Assembly (NCBI RefSeq): GCF_900105245.1
Contig: NZ_FNSZ01000001.1
Coordinates: 7,314,001-7,378,000, forward strand
DNA length: 64,000 nucleotides
DNA from: Streptomyces sp. 1222.5
Lineage (GTDB): Bacteria; Actinomycetota; Actinomycetes; Streptomycetales; Streptomycetaceae
Direction of reading: 5' to 3'
Of this stretch, positions 1-8,274 are shown in pieces; the stretch's first letter is position 1, and each line of letters opens with the position of its first letter. Under the pieces are notes generated by a model. The model saw nothing but the letters and a program-made list of their open reading frames with translations. It was not told where the DNA came from and did no database searches. The translations under genes were made by a program, and so were the position numbers.

Positions 1-136
1 CGGCGTCGTCGACCGGTGTGCCGAGGAAGACGACCCGGTCCTCGAAGAGCTTGCCGTACGGATCCAGGGTGCGCGCGCCGCTGCCGGTGCGCTCGGTGAA
101 CTCGGGCAGGACGTGACGGGCGGACGGTCGGGACAT
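1..136 (-). CDS. clpP: ATP-dependent Clp protease proteolytic subunit paralogue (N-terminal fragment)
   Basis: Only the first 45 residues lie in the window; the gene runs off the left edge. The visible part has the actinobacterial ClpP N-terminal pattern, with VLPEFTERTGSGARTLDPYG followed by LFEDRVVFLGTPVDDA, the strand where the ClpP fold begins. ClpP is the serine peptidase barrel that works with Clp ATPases in the cytoplasm. The catalytic Ser-His-Asp residues are outside the window, so activity cannot be judged. The ATG at 136 is preferred over the ATG at 142 because the AGGAGGGG ribosome site sits only two bases from the latter. The gene is divergent from the antitoxin gene at 225. Confidence 0.8.
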   Translation of the reverse strand, partial: MSRPSARHVLPEFTERTGSGARTLDPYGKLFEDRVVFLGTPVDDA

Positions 137-182
137 GGGCATACCCCTCCTCATGCCGTGGCCCTCTCTTGGACCCGGCGTC

Positions 183-224
183 TGTACAGAATGTACAGTA
201 CGTACGTGACGTTATGATGGGGGT
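183..224 (+). promoter_or_regulatory. Probable promoter/operator of the orphan antitoxin, leaderless start
   Basis: Two TGTACA hexamers (183-188 and 192-197), each a perfect palindrome, are followed by TATGAT (213-218), a good -10 hexamer. The antitoxin ATG lies six bases after it, so transcription would begin at or next to the start codon and no Shine-Dalgarno is present. The palindromes are plausible autoregulatory sites for a Phd-type DNA-binding antitoxin. The -10 and spacing are seen; leaderless use and autoregulation are inferred. Confidence 0.5.
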
Positions 225-503
225 ATGGCCTACGAGATTCCGGTGACGCAAGCCAGGGCTGAGCTCGCCGACCTGATCAACCGGGTGGTGTACGGCGGCG
301 AGCGCGTCGTGGTGACCCGGCACGGCAAGCCCCTCGTCGCGCTGGTCTCGGCCGCCGATCTGGACCGGCTGGACGCGCTCGACGAGCAGGGCGAGGACGG
401 GGTCGTCAGTACGGTGTCGGGGGTCCGCGAGGCCGGTTCCGTCGCCCGCGAACAGCAGCACTTCGGCATCGCGGCCGAGCACCGCCGGCCCGGCGCGCCC
501 TAG
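225..503 (+). CDS. Type II toxin-antitoxin antitoxin, Phd/YefM family, without an adjacent toxin
   Basis: The 92-residue product begins with the Phd/YefM fold signature: IPVTQARAELADLINRV, then GGERVVVTRHGKPLVALVS, the dimeric DNA-binding half. The C-terminal third, which in Phd proteins binds the toxin, is present but short and without recognisable pattern. No RelE, Doc or PIN-type toxin gene follows; the next gene is ureA. It therefore looks like an orphan antitoxin or free-standing regulator. Its divergent neighbour is a ClpP subunit, and Clp proteases are known to degrade antitoxins. Family assignment is firm; the absence of a toxin applies only to what is visible here. Confidence 0.8.
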   Translation: MAYEIPVTQARAELADLINRVVYGGERVVVTRHGKPLVALVSAADLDRLDALDEQGEDGVVSTVSGVREAGSVAREQQHFGIAAEHRRPGAP

Positions 504-555
504 CCCACGGGTATGGGTGAGCCCATCGCCCGGTCATACGGGGCCCAAGGTCTGG

Positions 556-571
556 TTAACGTCGCTGAAAC
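556..571 (+). promoter_or_regulatory. Candidate GlnR box upstream of the urease operon
   Basis: TTAAC (556-560), six bases, then GAAAC (567-571) matches the actinobacterial GlnR site (gTnAC-n6-GaAAC) at nearly every position. It lies about 155 bp before the ureA start. GlnR is the nitrogen regulator of Streptomyces and urease genes are known targets. The match is seen; regulation is inferred. Confidence 0.5.
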
Positions 572-726
572 TCCGGCGAACTAGCCTTCCGCTCCACGCC
601 ACCAGGGGTTTTTCTGCCGCGTTTCGGCATCCACGGGCAATTTGTCTGTGTGTTACACCTATCCCGCCGTGGTGGCTGCGGCAGCCGGACCCCGCACGGT
701 CCGGAGCAAGGACTGTGAGGTGGGAC

Positions 727-1029
727 GTGCAACTGACCCCGCACGAACAAGAGAGGCTGCTGATCCACGTGGCGGCCGACGTGGCCGAGAAGCGCAGGGC
801 CCGCGGACTCAGGCTCAACCACCCGGAGGCGGTCGCCCTCATCACGTCGCACATCCTGGAGGGCGCCCGGGACGGCCGTACCGTGGCCGAACTGATGTCC
901 TCCGGCCGCAAACTCCTCACCCGGGACGACGTCATGGACGGTGTTCCCGAGATGATCCACGACGTCCAGGTGGAGGCCACCTTCCCGGACGGCACCAAGC
1001 TCGTCACCGTCCACGAGCCGATCATCTGA
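727..1029 (+). CDS. ureA: Urease gamma subunit
   Basis: First structural gene of the nickel urease that hydrolyses urea to ammonia and carbamate. The product is 100 residues, the family length, opening QLTPHEQERLLIHVAADVA and containing LNHPEAVALITSHILEGARD and the GVPEMIHDVQVEATFPDGT segment typical of UreA. The GTG at 727 gives the standard N-terminus and is preceded by GAGGTGGGAC; longer upstream readings add no homology. It heads the order ureA-ureB-ureC-ureF-ureG-ureD. A probable GlnR box lies upstream at 556, suggesting nitrogen control. Confidence 0.97.
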   Translation: MQLTPHEQERLLIHVAADVAEKRRARGLRLNHPEAVALITSHILEGARDGRTVAELMSSGRKLLTRDDVMDGVPEMIHDVQVEATFPDGTKLVTVHEPII

Positions 1030-1039
1030 GGGGGCCGCG

Positions 1040-1351
1040 ATGATTCCTGGAGAGATCCTCTTCGCCGAGGAACCCGTCAACTTCAACGACGGCCGTGAGG
1101 TCGTCCGTCTGAGGGTTCTCAACGCCGCCGACCGGCCTGTCCAGGTCGGCTCCCACTACCACTTCGCCGAGGCCAACCCCGGCCTGGAGTTCGACCGGGC
1201 GGCCGCGCGCGGCAGGCGGCTGAACATCGCCGCCGGCACCGCCGTGCGCTTCGAACCCGGCATCCCCGTCGACATCGAACTCGTCGCCCTCGTCGGCGCC
1301 CGGATCGTGCCCGGCCTGCGCGGGGAGACCGGAGGTGCCCTCGATGCCTGA
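1040..1351 (+). CDS. ureB: Urease beta subunit
   Basis: A 103-residue UreB, starting IPGEILFAEEPVNFNDGREV and carrying the family core VGSHYHFAEANPGLEFDR and GTAVRFEPG. UreB packs against the catalytic alpha subunit in the urease trimer. It starts ten bases after the ureA stop. Its last codons overlap the ureC start by eight bases, which points to translational coupling of the structural subunits. The length equals that of free-standing bacterial beta subunits. Confidence 0.97.
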   Translation: MIPGEILFAEEPVNFNDGREVVRLRVLNAADRPVQVGSHYHFAEANPGLEFDRAAARGRRLNIAAGTAVRFEPGIPVDIELVALVGARIVPGLRGETGGALDA

Positions 1352-3065
1352 GATCTCCCGCGGCGCCTACGCCGACCTGTTCGGGCCGACCACCGGCGAC
1401 CGGATCCGGCTCGCCGACACCGACCTGCTGATCGAGATCGAGGAGGACCGCTGCGGCGGCCCCGGCCGGTCGGGTGACGAGGCCGTCTTCGGCGGCGGCA
1501 AGGTCATCCGCGAGTCCATGGGCCAGTCCCGCGCCACCCGGGCCGAGGGCACCCCCGACACCGTGATCACCGGTGCCGTCGTGATCGACCACTGGGGCAT
1601 CGTCAAGGCCGACGTCGGCATCCGCGACGGGCGGATCACCGGCATCGGCAAGGCCGGCAACCCCGACACCATGGACGGCGTCCACCGCGATCTGGTCATC
1701 GGCCCCGAGACCGAGATCATCGCGGGCAACGGCCGCATCCTGACCGCCGGTGCCATCGACGCCCACGTCCACTTCATCTGCCCACAGGTCGCCGACGAGG
1801 CCCTGGCCTCCGGCATCACCACCCTGGTGGGCGGCGGCACCGGCCCCGCCGAGGGCTCCAAGGCGACCACCGTGACGCCCGGCCCCTGGCACCTGGCCCG
1901 GATGCTGGAGGCGATGGAGGCGTACCCCGTCAACGTCGGCCTCCTCGGCAAGGGCAACACCGTCAGCCACGAGGCGATGCTCTCCCAGATCAGCGGCGGC
2001 GCCGTCGGTCTCAAGCTGCACGAGGACTGGGGCTCCACCCCGGCCGTCATCGACGCCGCGCTCACCGTGGCCGACCGGACCGGCATCCAGGTCGCCATCC
2101 ACACGGACACCCTGAACGAGGCGGGTTTCGTCGGCGACACCCTAGCCGCGATCGCGGGCCGGGGGATCCACTCGTACCACACCGAGGGTGCGGGCGGCGG
2201 GCACGCGCCGGACATCATGACCGTGGTCTCCCGGCCGAACGTACTGCCCAGCTCCACCAATCCGACCCGGCCGTTCACCGTCAACACCGCCGAGGAACAC
2301 CTCGACATGCTGATGGTGTGCCACCACCTCAATCCCGCGGTGCCGGAGGACCTGGCGTTCGCGGAGTCCCGGATCCGGCCGTCGACGATCGGCGCGGAGG
2401 ACATCCTCCACGACCTCGGCGCGATCTCGATCATCTCCTCCGACTCCCAGGCCATGGGGCGCGTCGGCGAGGTGATCCTGCGCACCTGGCAGACGGCCCA
2501 CGTGATGAAGGGCCGCCGGGGAGCGCTGCCCGGCGACGGCCGCGCGGACAACCACCGGGTACGTCGCTATGTCGCCAAGTACACGATCAACCCGGCGCTC
2601 GCCCAGGGACTCGCCGCCGAGATCGGCTCGGTCGAGACCGGCAAGCTCGCCGACCTGGTGCTGTGGGAGCCCGCGTTCTTCGGCGTCAAACCGCTTCTCG
2701 TCATCAAGGGCGGGCAGATCGCCTACGCGCAGATGGGCGACGCCAACGCCTCCATCCCCACCCCGCAGCCGATCCTGCCCCGCCCGATGTACGGGGCGAT
2801 CGGGCGGGCCCCGGCCGCCAACTCCGTCAACTTCGTCGCCTCCCCGGCGATCGAGGACGGGCTGCCGGAGCGGCTGCGGCTCGGCAAGCGGTTCGTGGCG
2901 ATCGAGTCGACGCGCCGGGTCACCAAGGCCGACATGCGGGAGAACGACGCCCTGCCGGACGTCCGGATCGACCCCGACAGTTTCGCCGTGCACATCGACG
3001 GCGAACTGGTCGAGGCCACCCCGGCGGCCGAACTGCCCATGGCCCAGCGCTACTTCCTCTTCTGA
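1344..3065 (+). CDS. ureC: Urease alpha subunit (catalytic)
   Basis: A 573-residue amidohydrolase holding the di-nickel centre. All metal ligands and catalytic residues can be placed: H141 and H143 (HVHF), carbamylated lysine K224 in GLKLHEDWG, H226, H253, H279 (SYHTEGAGGGH), catalytic H327 in the flap MVCHHLN, and D367 (SSDSQAMGR). The offset from Klebsiella urease numbering is a constant +7. The ATG at 1344 is favoured over the GTG at 1335 because the GGAGG at 1331-1335 is correctly spaced from the ATG but overlaps the GTG. The enzyme is cytoplasmic and should be active once matured by UreD, UreF and UreG. Confidence 0.98.
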   Translation: MPEISRGAYADLFGPTTGDRIRLADTDLLIEIEEDRCGGPGRSGDEAVFGGGKVIRESMGQSRATRAEGTPDTVITGAVVIDHWGIVKADVGIRDGRITGIGKAGNPDTMDGVHRDLVIGPETEIIAGNGRILTAGAIDAHVHFICPQVADEALASGITTLVGGGTGPAEGSKATTVTPGPWHLARMLEAMEAYPVNVGLLGKGNTVSHEAMLSQISGGAVGLKLHEDWGSTPAVIDAALTVADRTGIQVAIHTDTLNEAGFVGDTLAAIAGRGIHSYHTEGAGGGHAPDIMTVVSRPNVLPSSTNPTRPFTVNTAEEHLDMLMVCHHLNPAVPEDLAFAESRIRPSTIGAEDILHDLGAISIISSDSQAMGRVGEVILRTWQTAHVMKGRRGALPGDGRADNHRVRRYVAKYTINPALAQGLAAEIGSVETGKLADLVLWEPAFFGVKPLLVIKGGQIAYAQMGDANASIPTPQPILPRPMYGAIGRAPAANSVNFVASPAIEDGLPERLRLGKRFVAIESTRRVTKADMRENDALPDVRIDPDSFAVHIDGELVEATPAAELPMAQRYFLF

Positions 3066-3076
3066 GGGGCGGTGTG

Positions 3077-3751
3077 ATGTCGAGAGCGGCACTGCTCGTC
3101 CTGGCCGACGGCCGCTTCCCGGCCGGAGGGCACGCGCACTCCGGCGGGGCGGAGGCGGCCGTCAAGGCCGGCCGGATCACCTCCGCGGCGAGCCTGGAGG
3201 CCTTCTGCCGGGGCCGGGCCCACACCGCGGGGCTGGTCGCGGGAGCACTCGCCGCGGCCGCGGTACTCGGCGCGGACATGGGGGAGTTGGACGCGGCGGC
3301 GGACGCGCGGACCCCGTCGCCCGCCCTCCGGGCGGCCGCGCGGCGGCTCGGCCGGCAGCTGCTGCGGGCGGCGCGGGCGAGCTGGCCGTCCGGCGAACTC
3401 GACGCGCTCGCCGGACGGTTCCCCAAGGGGGCGCACCAGCCCGTCGTACTCGGGCTCGCCGCCCGGGCGGCCGGACTCGGACCCGAGGACGCCGCGTACT
3501 GCGCGCTGTACGAGAGCGTGAGCGGGCCCGCCACGGCCACGGTACGGCTCCTCAGCCTCGACCCGTTCGACGCGACCGGCGTCCTGGCCCGGCTGGCACC
3601 GGAGCTGGACCGGATCGCGGACACGGCGGTGGAGGCGGCGCGCCGCGTGGCCGACGAGGGCGTCGACGCCCTCCCCGCCGCGTCCGCACCGCTGCTGGAG
3701 GTCGGCGCGGAGTGGCACGCGACCTGGCCCATGAGGCTGTTCGCGTCCTGA
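3077..3751 (+). CDS. ureF: Urease accessory protein UreF
   Basis: A 224-residue, alanine-rich helical protein with the UreF opening LLVLADGRFPAGGHAHSGG and the later segment AAYCALYESVSGPATATVRL. UreF joins UreD and UreG on apo-urease and gates GTP hydrolysis during nickel insertion. It starts 11 bases after ureC and so belongs to the same transcript. About 200 bases follow before ureG, longer than other gaps in the cluster, with runs of C (around 3830-3912) and no gene visible. Confidence 0.93.
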   Translation: MSRAALLVLADGRFPAGGHAHSGGAEAAVKAGRITSAASLEAFCRGRAHTAGLVAGALAAAAVLGADMGELDAAADARTPSPALRAAARRLGRQLLRAARASWPSGELDALAGRFPKGAHQPVVLGLAARAAGLGPEDAAYCALYESVSGPATATVRLLSLDPFDATGVLARLAPELDRIADTAVEAARRVADEGVDALPAASAPLLEVGAEWHATWPMRLFAS

Positions 3752-3951
3752 GCCGCCCCACACCTCGCGGATCCCCTTCGAAGGGGCCTCGCCCCTCGTA
3801 TGAACCCGGACGGGCCCGGACCGGCTCACCCCCCCACGACCTCGACGGGCCCGCACCACCCCACCCCCCGACCCCGACCTGCCCGCACCGACCCGGCCGC
3901 CCCCCCCCGGGCGGGCCGGCGAATACGTTGGCCACCCCACAGGAGCCGTTC

Positions 3952-4629
3952 ATGCATCTCGACCACGACCACCATGGCCCCGCAGCGCTCAGCGCGGACG
4001 CCCGTCGGCCCGACGGGACCCGGCGTGCGCTGCGCATCGGGCTCGGCGGGCCCGTCGGGTCGGGCAAGACCGCGACCGTCGCCGCGCTCTGCCGTGCGCT
4101 GCGCGAGGAACTGTCCCTCGCCGTCGTCACCAACGACATCTACACGCGCGAGGACGCCGAGTTCCTGCTCCGCGAGGCCGTCCTGCCGCCCGAGCGGATC
4201 ACCGCCGTGGAGACGGGCGCCTGCCCGCACACCGCGATCCGGGACGACATCTCCGCCAACCTCGAAGCCGTCGAGGACCTGGAGGACGCGGTCGGCCCGC
4301 TGGACCTGATCCTTGTCGAGTCCGGCGGGGACAACCTCACCGCCACCTTCTCCAAGGGCCTCGTGGACTTCCAGATCTTCGTGATCGACGTGGCCGGCGG
4401 GGACGACATCCCGCGCAAGGGCGGCCCCGGCGTCACCACCGCCGACCTGCTCGTCGTCAACAAGACCGACCTCGCCCCGCACGTCGGCTCGGACCTCGCC
4501 CGGATGGCCGCGGACGCCAAGGCGCAGCGGGCCGGACTCCCGGTCGTCCTCCAGTCGCTGCGCGGCGAGGGCGGGGTCACGGACGTGGCCGCGTGGGTGC
4601 GGGAGCGGCTCGCGGCGTGGACGGCATGA
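3952..4629 (+). CDS. ureG: Urease accessory GTPase UreG
   Basis: A 225-residue SIMIBI-class GTPase that delivers nickel to urease. It has the P-loop GGPVGSGKT, TNDIYTREDAEFL, the metal-binding motif TGACPHTAIRDD (CPH), VESGGDNL and the base-recognition motif NKTD. The N-terminus is HLDHDHHG, a short histidine-rich stretch. No ureE nickel chaperone is present, so this tail may do part of that job. The ATG at 3952 has an AGGAG site just upstream. Its stop overlaps the ureD start. Confidence 0.97.
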   Translation: MHLDHDHHGPAALSADARRPDGTRRALRIGLGGPVGSGKTATVAALCRALREELSLAVVTNDIYTREDAEFLLREAVLPPERITAVETGACPHTAIRDDISANLEAVEDLEDAVGPLDLILVESGGDNLTATFSKGLVDFQIFVIDVAGGDDIPRKGGPGVTTADLLVVNKTDLAPHVGSDLARMAADAKAQRAGLPVVLQSLRGEGGVTDVAAWVRERLAAWTA

Positions 4630-5387
4630 CGGCCACGGGGGTCCGCGCAACCGCACGGATCGTCGCCCGCGCGGACGGACGCGGCGGTACGGCGCTGCCC
4701 GTGCTGGACGGCGAGGGCCCGCTGGCGCTGCGCCGCACCAGGGCGAGCGGGACCGAGGCGAAGGTGATGGTGGTCGGCGCGATGAGCGGCCCGCTCGGCG
4801 GCGACCGCCTCGCCCTGGCCGTGCGGGCGGAACGGGGCGCCCGGCTGCACGTCGGATCCGCGGCCGCCACCCTCGCGCTGCCCGGCCAGACCAAGGACAC
4901 GGCCCACTACGACGTCCGGCTCGACGTGGCCGAGGGCGGGGAACTGCACTGGTTGCCGGAACAGTTGATCTCGGCCGGCGGCAGCGACCTGTACGTCACC
5001 ACGCGGGCCGAACTCGACGGCGGGGCACGGCTCGTGCTGCGTGAGGAGCAGGTGCTCGGCCGGGTCGGCGAGCAACCCGGGCGGCTCACCAGCCGGTTGA
5101 CCGTACGGGTCGCCGGCCGGACCGTCCTGGACCAGGAGCTGGCCTGCGGTCCCGGAGCGCCGGGCGGGTGGGACGGCCCCGGTGTGCTCGCCGGTCACCG
5201 GGCGGTCGGTCAACTCGTCGTCGTCCGGCCTGAGTTCACCGATCATCCGATGGCCGCCCGGATGCTGGGGGAGTGCGCCGCGCTGATGCCGCTCGCCGGC
5301 CCCGCCGTCCTGGTGAGCGCGGTGGCCTCCGACGCCCTGCGGCTGCGGCGGCTGCTGGACGAGGCACTGGTGCTCCTGGGCCGGTGA
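4626..5387 (+). CDS. ureD: Urease accessory protein UreD
   Basis: A 253-residue UreD/UreH-type scaffold that binds apo-urease and connects it to UreF and UreG. Diagnostic stretches are GGDRLALAVRAERGARLHVG, GQTKDTAHYDVRLDVAEGG and LHWLPEQLISAGGSDL. The ATG at 4626 overlaps the ureG stop in an ATGA arrangement, so it is preferred to the in-frame GTG at 4593. It closes the operon; ureE is absent, as is common in actinobacteria. Divergence across the family is high, but the gene order makes the call secure. Confidence 0.93.
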   Translation: MTATGVRATARIVARADGRGGTALPVLDGEGPLALRRTRASGTEAKVMVVGAMSGPLGGDRLALAVRAERGARLHVGSAAATLALPGQTKDTAHYDVRLDVAEGGELHWLPEQLISAGGSDLYVTTRAELDGGARLVLREEQVLGRVGEQPGRLTSRLTVRVAGRTVLDQELACGPGAPGGWDGPGVLAGHRAVGQLVVVRPEFTDHPMAARMLGECAALMPLAGPAVLVSAVASDALRLRRLLDEALVLLGR

Positions 5388-5527
5388 AACACCCGCCCGC
5401 TCAGCGGGACGTGATCGTCCGGTTATCGGATTGGTAAAGATGGGTGTCAACCCCTGTTCTCAGACGGCTCACAGCAGAAAGGATCCCCGCCTGACGCACT
5501 TACAGCGAAGCTCGGGGAGGGGCCCAC

Positions 5528-7123
5528 TTGAGGCAGAACAGACCGAAGAGCCGCCTGCTGGCACTCGGTTCGGCCGGAGCACTCGTCACCGCCACCCTGA
5601 TCGCCGGGGCGGTCAGCGCGCCCGTCGCGAGCGCCACCGGGCGTCCCGCGCAGGACCGCGAGGCCAAGGGCGCGGAAATAGCCGCCGCCAGGGCGGCCAA
5701 GGCCGGCATCCACTGGCAGGACTGCCAGGCCGACTGGGGGCTGGAGAAGCCCATCCAGTGCGGCTGGGTCAGCGTGCCGCTGGACTACGCCCACCCCTAC
5801 GGCAAGCAGATCAAGCTCGCCGTGGACCGCATCGGCAACACCGGCACCAAGAAGGAGCGCCAGGGCGCGCTCATCTACAACCCGGGCGGTCCCGGCGGGT
5901 CCGGCCTGCGCTTCCCGCGCCGGGTCACCACCCAGAACGCCGTCTGGGCGAACACCGCCAAGGCCTACGACTTCGTCGGGTTCGACCCGCGCGGCGTCGG
6001 CCACTCCGCGCCCATCTCCTGCATCGACCCGCAGGAGTTCGTCAAGGCGCCCAAGGCCGACCCGGTGCCCGGCAGCGAGGCCGACAAGAAGGCCCAGCGC
6101 AAGCTGGCCCGCGAGTACGCCGAGGGCTGCGGCAAGCGCAGCGGCGCGATGCTTCCGCACATGACGACGCCGAACACCGCCCGCGACCTGGACGTCATCC
6201 GCGCCGCGCTGGGCGAGAGGAAGCTCAACTACCTGGGCGTCTCCTACGGCACGTACCTCGGCGCCGTCTACGGCACCCTCTTCCCGGGCCACCTGCGCCG
6301 CATGGTCGTGGACAGCGTGGTCAACCCGGCCCGCGAGAACATCTGGTACGAGGCCAACCTCAACCAGGACATCGCGTTCGAGGGCCGTTGGAAGGACTGG
6401 GAGGACTGGGTCGCCGCGAACGACGCCGCCTTCCACCTCGGCACCACCCGCGCCGCCGTCCAGGACAAGTGGCTCCAGCTGCGCGCCGCCGCCAAGAAGA
6501 GCCCCATCGGCGGGGTCGTCGGCCCGGCCGAGCTGATCTCCTTCTTCCAGAGCGCGCCGTACTACGACTCCTCGTGGGTGCCGATCGCCACGGTCCTGAG
6601 CAAGTACAGCGCCGGTGACACCCAGGCGGTGGTCGACGCGGCCGCCCCGGACCTGTCGGACACCGCGGGCAACATCGCCTCGGAGAACAGCAACGCCGTC
6701 TACACGGCCGTCGAGTGCGCCGACGCCAAGTGGCCCACCAGCTGGCGCAAGTGGGACCGGGACAACACCCGGCTCAACAAGGACTACCCGTTCATGACCT
6801 GGGCGAACGCCTGGATGAACCTGCCCTGCGCCACCTGGCCGGCAAAGCAGCAGAACCCGCTCGAGGTCAAGACCCACAAGGGCCTGCCGAAGGTCCTGAT
6901 CGTGCAGTCCACCCGGGACGCGGCCACCCCGTACGAGGGCGCCGTCGAACTGCACAAGCGTTTCAAGGGCTCCCGTCTCATCACCGAGAAGAACGCGGGC
7001 TCCCACGGTGTGACCAGCCTGGTCAACCCGTGCATCAACCAGCGCGTCGACGCCTACCTGCTCTCCGGCAAGCTGGACGGCAAGGACGTGACCTGCGCCC
7101 CGCACGCCACGCCCAAGCCGTAA
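5528..7123 (+). CDS. tap: Secreted tripeptidyl aminopeptidase, S33 alpha/beta-hydrolase
   Basis: A 531-residue exported serine peptidase that releases tripeptides from protein N-termini. A signal peptide covers roughly residues 1-37: basic start, hydrophobic core LLALGSAGALVTATLIAGAV, AxA-type site near VASATG. The hydrolase part shows the oxyanion loop NPGGPGGSG, FDPRGVGHS and the nucleophile elbow GVSYGTYLG. The C-terminal TAP-like domain includes VLIVQSTRDAATPYEGA (Asp) and GSHGV (His). The TTG at 5528 is the best start because GGGGAGGGG lies about five bases upstream and it gives a complete signal peptide. It is transcribed alone and ends at a strong hairpin. Confidence 0.92.
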   Translation: MRQNRPKSRLLALGSAGALVTATLIAGAVSAPVASATGRPAQDREAKGAEIAAARAAKAGIHWQDCQADWGLEKPIQCGWVSVPLDYAHPYGKQIKLAVDRIGNTGTKKERQGALIYNPGGPGGSGLRFPRRVTTQNAVWANTAKAYDFVGFDPRGVGHSAPISCIDPQEFVKAPKADPVPGSEADKKAQRKLAREYAEGCGKRSGAMLPHMTTPNTARDLDVIRAALGERKLNYLGVSYGTYLGAVYGTLFPGHLRRMVVDSVVNPARENIWYEANLNQDIAFEGRWKDWEDWVAANDAAFHLGTTRAAVQDKWLQLRAAAKKSPIGGVVGPAELISFFQSAPYYDSSWVPIATVLSKYSAGDTQAVVDAAAPDLSDTAGNIASENSNAVYTAVECADAKWPTSWRKWDRDNTRLNKDYPFMTWANAWMNLPCATWPAKQQNPLEVKTHKGLPKVLIVQSTRDAATPYEGAVELHKRFKGSRLITEKNAGSHGVTSLVNPCINQRVDAYLLSGKLDGKDVTCAPHATPKP

Positions 7124-7141
7124 CCCCCGCGGTACGGTGAC

Positions 7142-7171
7142 GAGGGGCGGCCGGTCTCCCGGCCGCCCCTC
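7142..7171. terminator. Bidirectional hairpin terminator
   Basis: A perfect 13-bp inverted repeat, GAGGGGCGGCCGG and its complement, with a four-base loop (7155-7158) sits between the convergent tap gene and the epimerase-like gene. There is no U-run, which is usual for Streptomyces terminators. Confidence 0.8.
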
Positions 7172-7186
7172 ACTCCTGTCCGGGGC

Positions 7187-8212
7187 TCACGCGCCGAGCC
7201 AGGCGTCCTCCGCCGCGTAGTCGAACAGGTCGCCGTAGGCCTGCGCCATCTTCGGGTACGCCGTACGCCAGTCCGTTCCGGCGAGCCGGTCCGCGATCCA
7301 CGCCACGGTCTCCGGCAGGGAGTCGGCGTACCCGACCACCGGGCGGTAGCCCAGTTCACGCTCCGCCGCCGACATGTCGACGACGACCGGATGCGGCACC
7401 GACCACGGGGTCTCTCCCACCCGCGGAGCCGGGGGAGGACCGTCGACGGACACCGTCTCCGTGCGCACCCCCATCACCGCGTCGATCGCCGCGGCGATCC
7501 CGGCGACCGTGGGCGCCTCCGCGTCGCAGGCGTTCAGCACCCGGGACCCGGGCCGCGCCGCGGCCAGCCGGATCAGCTCGGCGAGGTTGCGCACGCTCGC
7601 CGGATGGAAGCGGCTCGCCCCGCCGTACGCGAGCACGCGACGTCCCCGCCCGTCCAGGTTCCGTTTGACGAAGTACAGCTCGCGGGGGCTGCGGCAGTAC
7701 GGCCCGTGCACCGCGCCGGCCCGCAGCAGGGTGGCCGGCAACCGGTCGCCCGCCGCGAGGAGTTCCCGCTCCAGCGCCACCTTGCGCGTGCTGTACGTGG
7801 CCTCGCCGGGAGCCACCGTCCGCTGGGTCTCCGGCAGGGGCACCGGGTACTCCGGGAAGCCGTCGGGCCGCTCCTGGGTGTCGAAGCCACGGCCCCTGCC
7901 GTCCTCGTACACCGACACGCTGGAGATGACCACGGCCGACCCGATCCGGTCGGCGAGGGCGGTCAACTGCCGGGCGTGCGCGGCCCCGAAGGCGACCATG
8001 TCGACCAGCACGTCGCAGCCGTCGCCGACCACCTCGGCCAGCGCGTCCCCGTCCTCCCGGTCCAGCCGCACGGTCCGTACCCCCTCCGGCCAGGCCGCGT
8101 CCCGGCCGCCGCTCCGCGAGGCGGCCGTCACCGCCCAGCCGTCCCGCGCCAGCGCGTTCACCGCCGGACGCCCGATCTGCCCCGCCGCTCCGATCACCAC
8201 AGCACGTCTCAT
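7187..8212 (-). CDS. NAD-dependent epimerase/dehydratase (extended SDR) family protein
   Basis: A 341-residue Rossmann protein with the nucleotide motif VIGAAGQIGRPAV at the N-terminus and an active-site pair in TYSTRKVALE (YxxxK). The C-terminal part matches the substrate domain of extended short-chain dehydrogenases (LLRAGAVHGPYC, RFHPASVRNLAELI). The ATG at 8212 puts the nucleotide motif at the very N-terminus as the family requires; an earlier ATG at 8239 only adds basic residues. The substrate is unknown; relatives act on nucleotide sugars or small carbonyl compounds. It converges on tap and stands alone. Confidence 0.82.
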   Translation of the reverse strand: MRRAVVIGAAGQIGRPAVNALARDGWAVTAASRSGGRDAAWPEGVRTVRLDREDGDALAEVVGDGCDVLVDMVAFGAAHARQLTALADRIGSAVVISSVSVYEDGRGRGFDTQERPDGFPEYPVPLPETQRTVAPGEATYSTRKVALERELLAAGDRLPATLLRAGAVHGPYCRSPRELYFVKRNLDGRGRRVLAYGGASRFHPASVRNLAELIRLAAARPGSRVLNACDAEAPTVAGIAAAIDAVMGVRTETVSVDGPPPAPRVGETPWSVPHPVVVDMSAAERELGYRPVVGYADSLPETVAWIADRLAGTDWRTAYPKMAQAYGDLFDYAAEDAWLGA

Positions 8213-8274
8213 GCCGCGACCGTACGGCCGGGCGGACACGGCACGCCACGGTCCTCTGCCGACGGCAGAAGCCG

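Noticed and set aside
1119..3092. Long open frames antisense to and overlapping ureC and ureB
   Set aside because: They follow from the GC bias of third positions in ureC; no start signals or motifs, and ureC is unambiguous.
2318..4629. Very long forward frames crossing ureC-ureF and ureC-ureG
   Set aside because: They join out-of-frame Arg/Pro/Ser-rich readings of ureC with true ureF or ureG; only the family-like ends are real genes.
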